Assembly: GCF_014696615.1 (NCBI RefSeq)
Contig: NZ_JACJQJ010000053.1
Location: 1 to 55,916 of the forward strand
Origin: Nostoc linckia FACHB-104
GTDB taxonomy: Bacteria; Cyanobacteriota; Cyanobacteriia; Cyanobacteriales; Nostocaceae
Reading direction: 5' to 3'
DNA: 55,916 nt
Below the pieces are notes generated by a model, which was not told the origin of the DNA, searched no databases, and saw only the letters and a program-made list of their open reading frames with translations. Positions 45,142 through 53,905 of the stretch are shown here, in pieces; position 1 is the first letter of the stretch; each line of letters opens with the position of its first letter. The position numbers and the translations under genes are program-made.

Positions 45142-45450
45142 TTACTCGGTTTCCAGACTTCTTTGTTTCCAATAATTTGGTTTGCGCTTACTATGTGCGA
45201 TCGCAATTACCCAAATTACTTCTTCCAACTCTGTATAAAAAATTATATAGGGAAAACGTTTAATAGTATAACGACGTATTCCTGCAATTTTGTATGGCGT
45301 TCCTAAATTAGGATTTTGCTGAATTTTCAGAACAACTTTTTCCACTTCAGATAGTAAATCTAGTCCCAAGCCTACTTTTTGAGCTTCATAGTAAGCTATT
45401 GCAGCATCAAGCTCTTTTCTAGCTTCTGTGTGGATAATAATAAACTTCAC
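45142..45450 (-). CDS. RelE/ParE-type toxin
   Basis: 102 residues, starting at GTG (GTGA overlaps the antitoxin stop). Pattern: EARKELDAAIAYYEAQKVGLGLDLLSEVEKVVLKIQQNPNLGTPYKIAGIRRYTIKRFPYIIFYTELEEVIWVIAIAHSKRKPNYW, typical of ParE/RelE superfamily toxins (mRNA interferase or gyrase inhibitor). Coupled to the upstream antitoxin gene. Confidence 0.88.
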   Translation of the reverse strand: MKFIIIHTEARKELDAAIAYYEAQKVGLGLDLLSEVEKVVLKIQQNPNLGTPYKIAGIRRYTIKRFPYIIFYTELEEVIWVIAIAHSKRKPNYWKQRSLETE

Positions 45451-45677
45451 GAATACTTTTCTCGTAATTCAGAAAATACTTGAGATGATGGTTCTCCAAT
45501 AGCTGTTTTGCAATTAATGTCTTGCAACCTTTGGTTTAATTCTGTATCCCAAGCAGTTTCTAGATTATCATCTATATCTTCATCTAGAGAATGAATTAAA
45601 AAGTAGGCAATCTCAGCACGTTCTTTTGCAGAAAGTTGAGAAAGTTCGAGTTTAAGTTTTTCTGCAGTTTCACTCAT
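45447..45677 (-). CDS. Antitoxin of the addiction-module type (TIGR02574-like)
   Basis: 76 residues from the ATG at 45677. The N-terminal segment ETAEKLKLELSQLSAKERAEIAYFLIHSLDE and the central AWDTELNQRLQDI are typical of the putative addiction module component family paired with RelE/ParE toxins. It overlaps the toxin start by 4 bases, so translation is coupled. Six more upstream codons are open but unlikely. Confidence 0.85.
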   Translation of the reverse strand: MSETAEKLKLELSQLSAKERAEIAYFLIHSLDEDIDDNLETAWDTELNQRLQDINCKTAIGEPSSQVFSELREKYS

Positions 45678-45756
45678 ACTTTGGAGTCTTCCCAAGGATT
45701 ATAAAATCGGCTCAATGATCTGATCTTAGCTGCTTTACTCATGATTTAGGGGAGTT

Positions 45757-45951
45757 TTAAGCATTCAAAGCTTCCAACATGATATTGGCAGCCTCTAGCG
45801 CATCATAGGGAGACCAAACAGAATATGATGCACCGGATTTTATCAGATTATTTTCTTCATTTGCTAGCTTGGCAGCTAAAAGTTGAATAACCTGGAGTTT
45901 ATCTAAGCGATTAAGTTTGCGTAATTGTTCTACTAATTCAGTAGATACCAT
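45757..45951 (-). CDS. Small antitoxin-like or hypothetical protein
   Basis: 64 residues from the ATG at 45951. Pattern: STELVEQLRKLNRLDKLQVIQLLAAKLANEEN, SYSVWSPYDALEAANIMLEALN. Similar small proteins accompany PIN or RelE toxins in cyanobacteria, but no toxin gene follows this one. It lies upstream of the TA pair on the same strand. Possibly an orphan antitoxin. Confidence 0.6.
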   Translation of the reverse strand: MVSTELVEQLRKLNRLDKLQVIQLLAAKLANEENNLIKSGASYSVWSPYDALEAANIMLEALNA

Positions 45952-46061
45952 TGTTAAGTAAGGGTGTTTATTGATTGATATCCATTTTAAGAATAACCTG
46001 TACAAGCATAATTTCGCTTGGCTTGTAATGATCTGAAAGTGTGATTCCTATAGCTGGCTAC

Positions 46062-46439
46062 GCCTACGCAAAAGCCATTTCTGATACTACAATTGCGATT
46101 TTCGACACTACAATTACTATTTTTGATACTACATTTGCTATTTTGGCGATCGCAAAAGCCATTTCTGACACTACAAAAACTATTTCCGACACTACAATTG
46201 CTATTTTTGAGACTACATTTGCTATTTTGGCGATCGCAAAAGCTGTTTTCAATACTACAATTGCTATTTTTGACACTACAATTGCTGTTTTTTATACTAC
46301 AATTGCTATTTTTGTGATCGCAAAAGCTATTTTCGATACTACAATTGCTATTTCTGACACTACATTTGCCGTTTTTTATACTACATTTGCTATTTCGGGA
46401 GTTGCCAAAATAGCTTTTGAGGCAAAATTTACTATTTTG
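46062..46439. repeat. Minisatellite with 21-nt period (about 18 units)
   Basis: Eighteen 21-nt units in register. The main type is GACACTACAATTGCTATTT plus two bases; after two or three of these comes a second type beginning GCGATCGCAAAAGC, which carries the HIP1 octamer (46146, 46230, and as GTGATCGC at 46314). The frame encodes DTTIAIF and LAIAKAI heptapeptides on plus and is open on minus too. No ribosome site or family match supports a protein. The flanking 46440-46556 has GTACTGAGTACTGA-type short repeats only. Confidence 0.88.
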
Positions 46440-46556
46440 GCGATGCTAGGCAAAGAGCATAGTTATGTCAGTTCACAGTTAAATTTATCATTCTCGGTAC
46501 TGAGTACTGAATAGTTTTTTCTTACTCAGCACTCAGCACTTTCAACTTAGCACTCT

Positions 46557-49500
46557 TTATACTGTCACACCTTCCAACTCTTCATCTGTCAACTCATACA
46601 ATTGGCGTAACTTATCTAACTTATCTTTATCCGCTTGCCAAAAACCCCGCCCATGCGCCTCTAACATCCTGCCTACTATATTCCGAAAGGCTTCTGGATT
46701 TGCCTTGCGTAACTTCTCCGCCATTTCTGCATCTAGGGCGTAAGTATCTGCCGCTTGGTCATATACCCAATCATCAGTAAAATCCGCAGTACCGCCCCAA
46801 CCAATTAACGCCGTCATGCGCTGAGAGATTTCAAACGCACCACCAGAACCTTGATTAGCCATTGCTTGCGCCCATTTGGGATTTACTAACTTCGTGCGGT
46901 ACTCCATCCGCAGTAAATCATCTAAGTTGCGGGGTGTGGTGTCTTTCGAGAAACTTTCCACAAAACTGGTTGTAATTTTCTTACCGCGCTGTTTTTCTGC
47001 GGCTTTCTTTAACCCACCAGTATTGGCGTAATACTCCTGAATATCGGTAATGCCATATTCTACCGAATCAATTTCTTGGACAATGCGATCGCTTGTTTTC
47101 AATAAAGTATTTAATACTTCCGGCCTAGCTTGACCTTTATCTTGTCTCCCATAGCTGAAAACGTTGCGACTTTGCCAAGTATTACCTAACTCTTCACCAG
47201 ATTCCCAATTACCATCAACAACTTGGTCATTTACCAAAGAACCAAAATCTCCCGCCGGGTTAGAAAATAATCTTGCAGAGACATTTTCCACACCTTGCGC
47301 CTTTAAAGCTAAAGCGTGTTTTCTAATAAAATTCTCTGCTTCCGATTCCTCAGCATCAGCAGCCCGTTGAAATAAATCATCTAATAATTCGATGATATTC
47401 ACAAAACTATCGCGGAAAATACCCGAGAGATTTCCTAACACATCAATCCGGGGATGTCCCACTTCAGCTAAAGGTTTTAACTCATAACGAACAATTCTCC
47501 CCGTTCCCTCCTTCACTGGTTCAGCACCGACTAATTCTAATAAAATACCCAACGATTCACCCTTAGTTTTAATCGCATCTAAACCCCATAACATTACCGC
47601 CACAGTTTCGGGATATTTGCCATGTTCTTGTAAATGCTGGGCGATAATTTTTTGAGCAATTTCCCTACCTCTTTCATAAGCCGCAGGTGAAGGCATTCTA
47701 TAAGGATCTAAAGCATGAATATTTCTACCAGTAGGTAACACACCAGGGCCATCTCTTAATAAATCACCACCAGGCGCAGGTGGAATATATTCCCCATTCA
47801 AACCCCTTAATAAATTCGTCAACTCATCCGTAGATTGCATTAATAAATTTCGGATTTGTGCTTCTGCACTTTTTTCCGGTTCTTCTCCAAAATAAGCCTC
47901 TAAATACGCCGCCAATTTTTCCTCATCCGGTTCCTCACCCAAAGTATGTAAACCAGAAGAAAATAATCGAGTTTCTAAAACCTGTAAATACTCATATAAC
48001 TTCACCAAATAGTCATCAAAAACATGGGCGCTAAACATCCGCATATTTTCATAACTAAAAGCAATCCCCAACTTTTTCGCATCTTCTAACGGACAATCTG
48101 CCTCTAAACCAGTGTCCACAATTTTCTGACAAATAGCTTCCTTCAAGGCGTAATTCTTTTGCGGGTCTTCCCGATACTCAGAAATTAAATCTCTTAGCGC
48201 CAACAATTCCTTATATAAACCAGCACGACCATAAGGCGGGACATTATGGGAAATTAACACCCCATAACCGCGACGCTTTGCCAAAATAGATTCCGAAGGA
48301 TTATTCGCCGCATATATATATAGATTGGGGATATCTCCTAACAGAATATCCGACCAAGAATAACCTGTATTACCTAACGGAGAACCAGGTAACCATTCCA
48401 CAGTTCCATGCATTCCAAAATGCACCACAGCATCAGCTTGAAACTCATTTTGTAACCATTTATAAAAAGCCGCATATTGAGGATGGGGAGTTAAATCTCG
48501 TTCAAACATTAAACGCATCGGGTCACCTTGTAAACCCAAAGGTGGCTGTACACCTATCCAGATATTTCCTAACTGTACGCCCCCAATTTGAAACTCATCA
48601 CCATAAGTTTTAATTCCTGTTCCAGTAAGAGATTTCCATTGTTTTTCAATACGAGAAATGCGGAGATAGCCTAACCATTTTTCCAGAGTCCGAACATTAA
48701 CAGTATTAACCGCAGATGAACGCCGATGCACGCCGATATCTATCTGCGTTAATCCGCGTCCATCTGCGGTTTTAATCTCTTCATCCGCTTCCTTCACCCA
48801 GCGAATTAATTCTTCCCCATCATCAGGTAAATCTCCAACTGCATAGCCTTGTTTTTTCAGCGCATCTAAAAACTTCAACAAACTGCGCGGCACATTTAAT
48901 AAAGCAGCCGTTCCCACAGCACCATAACCCGGAGGAAACCCATATAAAATAACGGCAATTTTCCGTTGCGATGCAGGTTTTTGCCGTAAATTAATCCAGC
49001 TTTTGACTCTACCAATTAATCGCTGTACCCGTTCAGGAACTAAATAGATATCTTCCCCTACCAAACCACCAAGGGGAACAGTATCAATCGCCCCATCTAA
49101 TTCAGGTAAAGCGTACAACACCACACTTTGCAAACCACCAATACCTTGGCGCGTCCAAGAATAAATATCTTGAATTAATAATGGTGCTGCAACAAAATAA
49201 GGTACATTTTTCGCTGTCAAAATACGTTTAGCAACTTCTACCTGTCGCCCTGCTTCCATTGAACCAGCCGGGCCACCAACTAAAGGAAAACCAATTGTAG
49301 AGACTATCGCATCCACTTCCACTGCTTCTTTGGAAAGCGATAGCGTTGCAATATTGCCTATTTGTCTTTGCTGAATTTCATAATCGGTTGTCATCCAATC
49401 TCTGACAGCCACATGTCCTTCGACACCATTGATAAAAATCGGTAAAGGAATTAACCCAGCAGCTTCAAAACTGCGAATTAATTGGGGAATATATTGTTGT

Positions 49501-50234
49501 TTTGTAATAACGTGTTTTCTGTACAGTAAAATCCCAACAACTGGATTGTTAACCTTAAATTTCTGCTGATACCATTCCAAATACGCCTTTGGTGATTCAA
49601 AAAATCCTGGATAATCTGGGTGTAATAACCCCATATTTGGAGTTTCTACAGGCGCAGGAATATCGCCAACTTTTAAGCCTAAATATTTTTCCGCTATTGT
49701 CCAAAATAAAGAAGCAACATTTTCAGGGCCGCCAGCATTCCAATAACCATAAATAATTAACCAGTTGCGTAAATCTTGCACTTTCTGCACTGGCACATAT
49801 TTGAGTAATTTCGGCCCTACTTTTAAAAAGCTAATATAACCAGCGAGTTTATCTTCTTCTCTGCCGTTACTAAATTTATCCAGAATAAATTTTACTGGCT
49901 TGGGCATACCTTTAGGTTTATCGCCAATGGCAAAATCGCCCAGCTTGGTTAAACTCATCAATTCCAAAGCCGACTCGAACACTAAGCGGATAGGAATTTG
50001 AGAAATGCGATCGCGCAACCACAAAACCTGGTCATAATCAAATAGCAAGCTGCCAAAAAATACCTCAGCGTCTTGGAGTGCTGCTTCTACTTCCTGGCGC
50101 TTAGTGGTAATATCGCGATCGCTAAATACTCGAATGTCCAACTCAGAACAACGAGAGTTAGCTAAAAAAGCTGCTTTTCTGTACAAGTCAGCGTTAAAGG
50201 ATTCAAACCCAGCAATCAAGACGATGCGTTTCAT
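46557..50234 (-). CDS. Magnesium chelatase H subunit, short-form paralogue
   Basis: 1225 residues, CobN/Mg-chelatase family. Conserved blocks: FGMHGTVEWLPGSPLGNTGYSWSDILLGDIPN, RRGYGVLISHNVPPYGRAGLY, and near the C-terminus LLRMEYRTKLVNPKWAQAMANQGSGGAFEISQRM. It inserts Mg2+ into protoporphyrin IX with subunits D and I. Standard cyanobacterial ChlH is about 1330 residues and begins differently; this one starts MKRIVLIAGFESFNADLY, so it is likely a second, shorter BchH/ChlH copy. CobN (cobalt) is the alternative but no cobN or chlI/chlD genes are near. Confidence 0.85.
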   Translation of the reverse strand: MKRIVLIAGFESFNADLYRKAAFLANSRCSELDIRVFSDRDITTKRQEVEAALQDAEVFFGSLLFDYDQVLWLRDRISQIPIRLVFESALELMSLTKLGDFAIGDKPKGMPKPVKFILDKFSNGREEDKLAGYISFLKVGPKLLKYVPVQKVQDLRNWLIIYGYWNAGGPENVASLFWTIAEKYLGLKVGDIPAPVETPNMGLLHPDYPGFFESPKAYLEWYQQKFKVNNPVVGILLYRKHVITKQQYIPQLIRSFEAAGLIPLPIFINGVEGHVAVRDWMTTDYEIQQRQIGNIATLSLSKEAVEVDAIVSTIGFPLVGGPAGSMEAGRQVEVAKRILTAKNVPYFVAAPLLIQDIYSWTRQGIGGLQSVVLYALPELDGAIDTVPLGGLVGEDIYLVPERVQRLIGRVKSWINLRQKPASQRKIAVILYGFPPGYGAVGTAALLNVPRSLLKFLDALKKQGYAVGDLPDDGEELIRWVKEADEEIKTADGRGLTQIDIGVHRRSSAVNTVNVRTLEKWLGYLRISRIEKQWKSLTGTGIKTYGDEFQIGGVQLGNIWIGVQPPLGLQGDPMRLMFERDLTPHPQYAAFYKWLQNEFQADAVVHFGMHGTVEWLPGSPLGNTGYSWSDILLGDIPNLYIYAANNPSESILAKRRGYGVLISHNVPPYGRAGLYKELLALRDLISEYREDPQKNYALKEAICQKIVDTGLEADCPLEDAKKLGIAFSYENMRMFSAHVFDDYLVKLYEYLQVLETRLFSSGLHTLGEEPDEEKLAAYLEAYFGEEPEKSAEAQIRNLLMQSTDELTNLLRGLNGEYIPPAPGGDLLRDGPGVLPTGRNIHALDPYRMPSPAAYERGREIAQKIIAQHLQEHGKYPETVAVMLWGLDAIKTKGESLGILLELVGAEPVKEGTGRIVRYELKPLAEVGHPRIDVLGNLSGIFRDSFVNIIELLDDLFQRAADAEESEAENFIRKHALALKAQGVENVSARLFSNPAGDFGSLVNDQVVDGNWESGEELGNTWQSRNVFSYGRQDKGQARPEVLNTLLKTSDRIVQEIDSVEYGITDIQEYYANTGGLKKAAEKQRGKKITTSFVESFSKDTTPRNLDDLLRMEYRTKLVNPKWAQAMANQGSGGAFEISQRMTALIGWGGTADFTDDWVYDQAADTYALDAEMAEKLRKANPEAFRNIVGRMLEAHGRGFWQADKDKLDKLRQLYELTDEELEGVTV

Positions 50235-50321
50235 GCCGTAAGCTACGAAATTCTTCTTTACTTACTTGGATCTTAAACGGGGTTGTAGGCTGATTGCAGA
50301 ATATCTACCTCAAGGCGAAAG

Positions 50322-50446
50322 TTAAGGGACTTCCAACTAAAAATATACTATGGCTTTCTGAGCATGGGGGCAGGGAGCAGGGGGCAGGGGGAAAAGAGAA
50401 TATTTCTCTGGTAAACTTGGGTAATTGATTTTCTGGAAGTTCCTAA
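50322..50446. repeat. Inverted-repeat element B, copy 2
   Basis: Ends TTAAGGGACTTCCA (50322 on) and TGGAAGTTCCTAA (to 50446). Interior order as in the copy at 35475: GGGGGCAGGGAGCAGGGG, then AATATTTCTCTGGTAAACTTGG, then TTTTCTGG. The stop codon TAG of the neighbouring SGNH hydrolase gene is inside the right end. Confidence 0.75.
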
Positions 50447-52053
50447 TAATTCCGCTTCAGCAATCTGCTTAAGATATTAAACTTCTTGTCCAGTTCGCCA
50501 ATAATATCCATAATCTCAATCAGGTTTCGCGGCGGTTGAGAAATCAGTGAATCCACAGCAATCAAGTTGGAGAAATTCACCCGAATTTCACCCGGACGTT
50601 CCGTTGTCCCATCCTGCTGATAAAATTTCACCCCTGCTAACTGCATAATCTTGATCAGTTCTTGAGCAATAATCCCATAGCCAATGGTAGTGGGGTGAAT
50701 CCCATCTAAAGAAAATAAACCACCTTGGGTACGACCGTCTGCCCCAGCCAGAAAAAAGCGAGAATCTGGTACAGGCTTCAAAGCTTGTAACTCAGCAGGT
50801 AACGGATAAGCACCACCAAGTTCATCCCACCATACTGGTTTAGCTGCGGGGTCTTCTAAAAAACGCCGGGATGCTAACCTATCTAATAATCCCGCCGCTT
50901 CAAATAAATACCAATCTCTACCTTCCAGGCGAGCTTGACGCACCGCATCAGTTATATAGTCGTTATACTGGTCAATTGCACTGTCAATTGCCCTGGCTTC
51001 TGCTTCGGTGAGATTTGGGTGTTTGTTGGGGTCAAAATCTTGATCATGAATCCAGGGTAAGGTGTAGTAAGGAAAGTAGCGAGAACCTTGCCTAACTTTG
51101 TGGTCTACCCCACGGGCAAAAGGTACAATCGTAATGTGAGGTACTGTACCAAAAATCACATGACGAGCGCGGATTTTTTTGACTTCAGCCACTAACTGAT
51201 CAAGTTCTGCTTTAAAGTGAATCGGTCGCCAAACAGTATATTTATCATTAATATCCATATCCTCATAGCCAGTATCACTCCATACAACATTAAAAGTGAG
51301 AATACTGCCTAAAGCGTTATTTGCCCCAATCAAAACAATTAGGGTTTCAATTCCTTCTGTATCTGGCGTACCTTCATCACCCAAAGCTGCTGCTGCTTGT
51401 ACAGGGGAAAGTGCGACACCATTCTGATCCCGTGCTGAGTTAAGAGTGCGGATCGCCGCCCTTTCGTTGTGATTCTCTACAATCAACCGCAAAAAATCAT
51501 CCTTAGGTGGATTCTCTTTGATGATGTTGAGACAGATATCTGCATTCCGCGAGATAGTATTACGTAAATCCCAGCCATAAACTGCTAAGTTATGGTTAAT
51601 ACCTTGTTGAATCGGGAACAGCGAACCTGTACCACGCTCCCAATAATTTTCGTTAATATCTAACTGTTGACGTAAAAATAGAGCAGCCCCCACAAACTCT
51701 AACGGATTAATATTAGAACCAAACTGCTTATCCAAATCATTGGCTAGGCGTTCCAAGTTCAACGGTAACCCATCTTTTGGCCCGCTGTAAGTCGGGTAGC
51801 GCATTTCTCCCCAACCCAATTCTTGAGCAATAATTACTGGATATGATAGCTGGGTGTCAAATATTGCTCCACTTTGGAAACCATGTGTGATAGAGTCACC
51901 CAGGGTTACCAACCGATTTTTAGGAGTCCCAACTTTGGAAAGTGTAACAGAAATACCCAGCGTTGGATCTGTCACAGGTTTCCGTGGTTGCAAGCGAACA
52001 ACCACATCAGGTGGGGTTTTGGGGTCTAACATCGAACTTGATATATTTGTCAT
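50443..52053 (-). CDS. SGNH/GDSL hydrolase-family protein
   Basis: 536 residues. SGNH hydrolase: block I LVTLGDSITHGF with nucleophile S54, and block V LDGIHPTTIGYG (Asp/His). Block III is IVLIGANNALGSI-like (LIVLIGANNALGS). Much longer than usual GDSL enzymes because of inserted segments (about 60-200). No signal peptide is visible. The C-terminus (KFNILSRLLKRN) is basic. The substrate is unknown. Stop lies in repeat element B. Confidence 0.82.
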   Translation of the reverse strand: MTNISSSMLDPKTPPDVVVRLQPRKPVTDPTLGISVTLSKVGTPKNRLVTLGDSITHGFQSGAIFDTQLSYPVIIAQELGWGEMRYPTYSGPKDGLPLNLERLANDLDKQFGSNINPLEFVGAALFLRQQLDINENYWERGTGSLFPIQQGINHNLAVYGWDLRNTISRNADICLNIIKENPPKDDFLRLIVENHNERAAIRTLNSARDQNGVALSPVQAAAALGDEGTPDTEGIETLIVLIGANNALGSILTFNVVWSDTGYEDMDINDKYTVWRPIHFKAELDQLVAEVKKIRARHVIFGTVPHITIVPFARGVDHKVRQGSRYFPYYTLPWIHDQDFDPNKHPNLTEAEARAIDSAIDQYNDYITDAVRQARLEGRDWYLFEAAGLLDRLASRRFLEDPAAKPVWWDELGGAYPLPAELQALKPVPDSRFFLAGADGRTQGGLFSLDGIHPTTIGYGIIAQELIKIMQLAGVKFYQQDGTTERPGEIRVNFSNLIAVDSLISQPPRNLIEIMDIIGELDKKFNILSRLLKRNY

Positions 52054-52190
52054 AACTGTCTGTGGTGATAAGTACTAAACTGAAGACAGAATACGCAGAG
52101 CAAGTCAATTAAATCAGTATATATTCGTATGGGAACTGGAGAATGGATAATGGGCATTTCTCCTCTGTTTCCTCATCCCCTCTCTAATGC

Positions 52191-52298
52191 ATAAGCTATT
52201 CTGCTTTTAAGTTGCACAATCCATCGTGAGGACTGTCAACCGTCAACCGTCAACAGCCTTGATTAGTATTTATGCAATTTAGACACGCATTAGCTTAG
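52191..52298. repeat. Inverted-repeat element A, copy 3
   Basis: Ends ATAAGCTATTCTGCTTTTAA and TTTAGACACGCATTAGCTTAG are imperfect inverted repeats. The inside contains GACTGTCAACCGTCAACCGT and CAACAGCC, as in the copy at 26676. The rest of the 52054-52728 gap is AT-rich and shows no gene; a promoter for the amidase is presumably within 52500-52715. Confidence 0.75.
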
Positions 52299-52728
52299 TA
52301 GTGACTCTCAAGTGAAATGGTAGCAACCTCTGCTTTGAGGGGATGTTACGTGAAAAAAAGTTTTGTTAAATTCCTGGAATTGATTGTTCTCAACTTGTTG
52401 TAGTGGAAAGTGTTGAGTTAAATGGACGCGATCGCTGGTTATTGTATAACTTTCGTTATAACCTGTTGAGGAACGTTTATGTTATAAAATTTTTCTAGTT
52501 CTACCATTTTTTGCACGGCAAAATTTATTTTTATCTACGTGAAAGAATAAAATAGGGTTAGCAAAATGTGTTAGACGGTTAAGAGCAACTAAAAATTAAA
52601 TAATATTTAAAGGATAAGTTAGAGTTAGCGAACACAAAAAATATTTGACTTTCTTTAAAGCACAAATATCGATGTCTCACTCTGATCACTCATTTAAACT
52701 ATTATAAAAATAAGTAGAGGAGAAAATT

Positions 52729-53670
52729 ATGAAATTTGGCATTGATATCGGACACAATTGCCCCCCTGATACTGGAGCTAGAGGCATCAAATTTGAAGAT
52801 AATTTAACCGTAGATGTTGGCAACAGAGTTGTCTCCAAGCTCAAAGCTTTAGGGCATGAAATTGTACTATGTAAACCAGATAGGGCCAGTTCAGTACGAG
52901 ACTCTCTTTCCAGAAGATGTGATAGAGCCAATTCTGCCAGAGTTGATGTATTTGTATCAATTCACTTTAATGCCTTTAACGGCAAAGCAAATGGCACAGA
53001 AGTATTTGCTGGGAGTGAAACTAGCAGGAGAATTGCTAAACCAGTATTAGATGAATTCCTCAAATTAGGTTTTTTTAATCGTGGTATTAAAAGTGGTTCT
53101 CACTTATTTGTATTGAGAAACACAAATATGCCTGCCATTCTTATAGAATGCTGCTTCCTCGATTCTCAAAAAGATATGGAAATTTTTGAATCGGAAGCGG
53201 TAGCTAATGCCATTGTTAAAGGCTTAACAGGTAAATTACCAACTACTCCTGTGAATCAAGTACCAGATGAGGAGATGAATGTAGATACCACAGTTTTGAG
53301 ACTGCAAAAAGCCTTAAATCAACTGAAAATAACTGATACAAATGGTAAGCCTTTAAAAGAAGATGGCATATCAGGTAATTCTACAAGGTCTGCGATCGCT
53401 AAATTTCAAAGAGTTGCAGGAGTTCAGGAAACAGGAACCGCTGACAAAGCAACTTGGGATGCTATAAACCTCATATTAGCAAAACGAATTATTCGCCCAA
53501 ATCACGCTGGTGGCCCAGTTGTTAGATATTTGCAATATCGTTTAGGGCTTGAGGTTGACGGTGTTTATGGCCCACAAACAGAGACAACAATCAAAAACTT
53601 CCAAAAGCAAAATAATTTAGTCGCCGATGGGATTATTGGGCCTGTTAGCTGGCAGAAATTAATTGGTTAA
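52729..53670 (+). CDS. N-acetylmuramoyl-L-alanine amidase with two peptidoglycan-binding domains
   Basis: 313 residues. Amidase_3 domain (about 1-170): zinc ligands H9 (IDIGHN), E23 and H79 (SIHFNAF), catalytic E140 (ILIECCFLD). Two PG_binding_1 domains follow (about 185-240 and 255-313; DGVYGPQTETTIKNFQKQNNL and DGIIGPVSWQKL). It has no signal peptide, so export must be by another route or it is phage-like. A GAGGAG ribosome site precedes the ATG. The next gene is also a cell-wall hydrolase. Confidence 0.92.
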   Translation: MKFGIDIGHNCPPDTGARGIKFEDNLTVDVGNRVVSKLKALGHEIVLCKPDRASSVRDSLSRRCDRANSARVDVFVSIHFNAFNGKANGTEVFAGSETSRRIAKPVLDEFLKLGFFNRGIKSGSHLFVLRNTNMPAILIECCFLDSQKDMEIFESEAVANAIVKGLTGKLPTTPVNQVPDEEMNVDTTVLRLQKALNQLKITDTNGKPLKEDGISGNSTRSAIAKFQRVAGVQETGTADKATWDAINLILAKRIIRPNHAGGPVVRYLQYRLGLEVDGVYGPQTETTIKNFQKQNNLVADGIIGPVSWQKLIG

Positions 53671-53788
53671 TGATCAGCAATTAATAACTCAGCAACCCTA
53701 GGCAAGTAGAGATTGTCAATCATGTAAAAATACTTAAATTATGATGATTGGCAATTTTCGTATTTTATGCTCATATCGTCTTAGAAAA

Positions 53789-53882
53789 TAGACTTCTTGT
53801 AAAAGTAACTGACAAATGTCAGAACAAGTAAAAAGAGAAATTATATCCCTTCTTACTTTCCCTAACTTCTACAAGAAGTCTA
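53789..53882 (+). promoter_or_regulatory. Long-range 13-bp inverted repeat before the M15-like gene
   Basis: TAGACTTCTTGTA (53789-53801) pairs exactly with TACAAGAAGTCTA (53870-53882), with 68 nt between. It lies 23 bp before the ATG at 53906 and may form an RNA hairpin over the ribosome site, or bind a regulator. Confidence 0.6.
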
Positions 53883-53905
53883 TGATTTTTTATGAGGGGA
53901 AAATC

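Noticed and set aside
46041-46514. Open frame of 157 codons encoding heptapeptide repeats
   Set aside because: The frame follows from the 21-nt repeat period; the opposite strand is also open. No ribosome site or known family.
53816-53905. 30-codon N-terminal extension of the M15-like protein
   Set aside because: It crosses the 13-bp inverted repeat and lacks a ribosome site, while ATG 53906 has GAGGGG upstream and begins the PG-binding domain.
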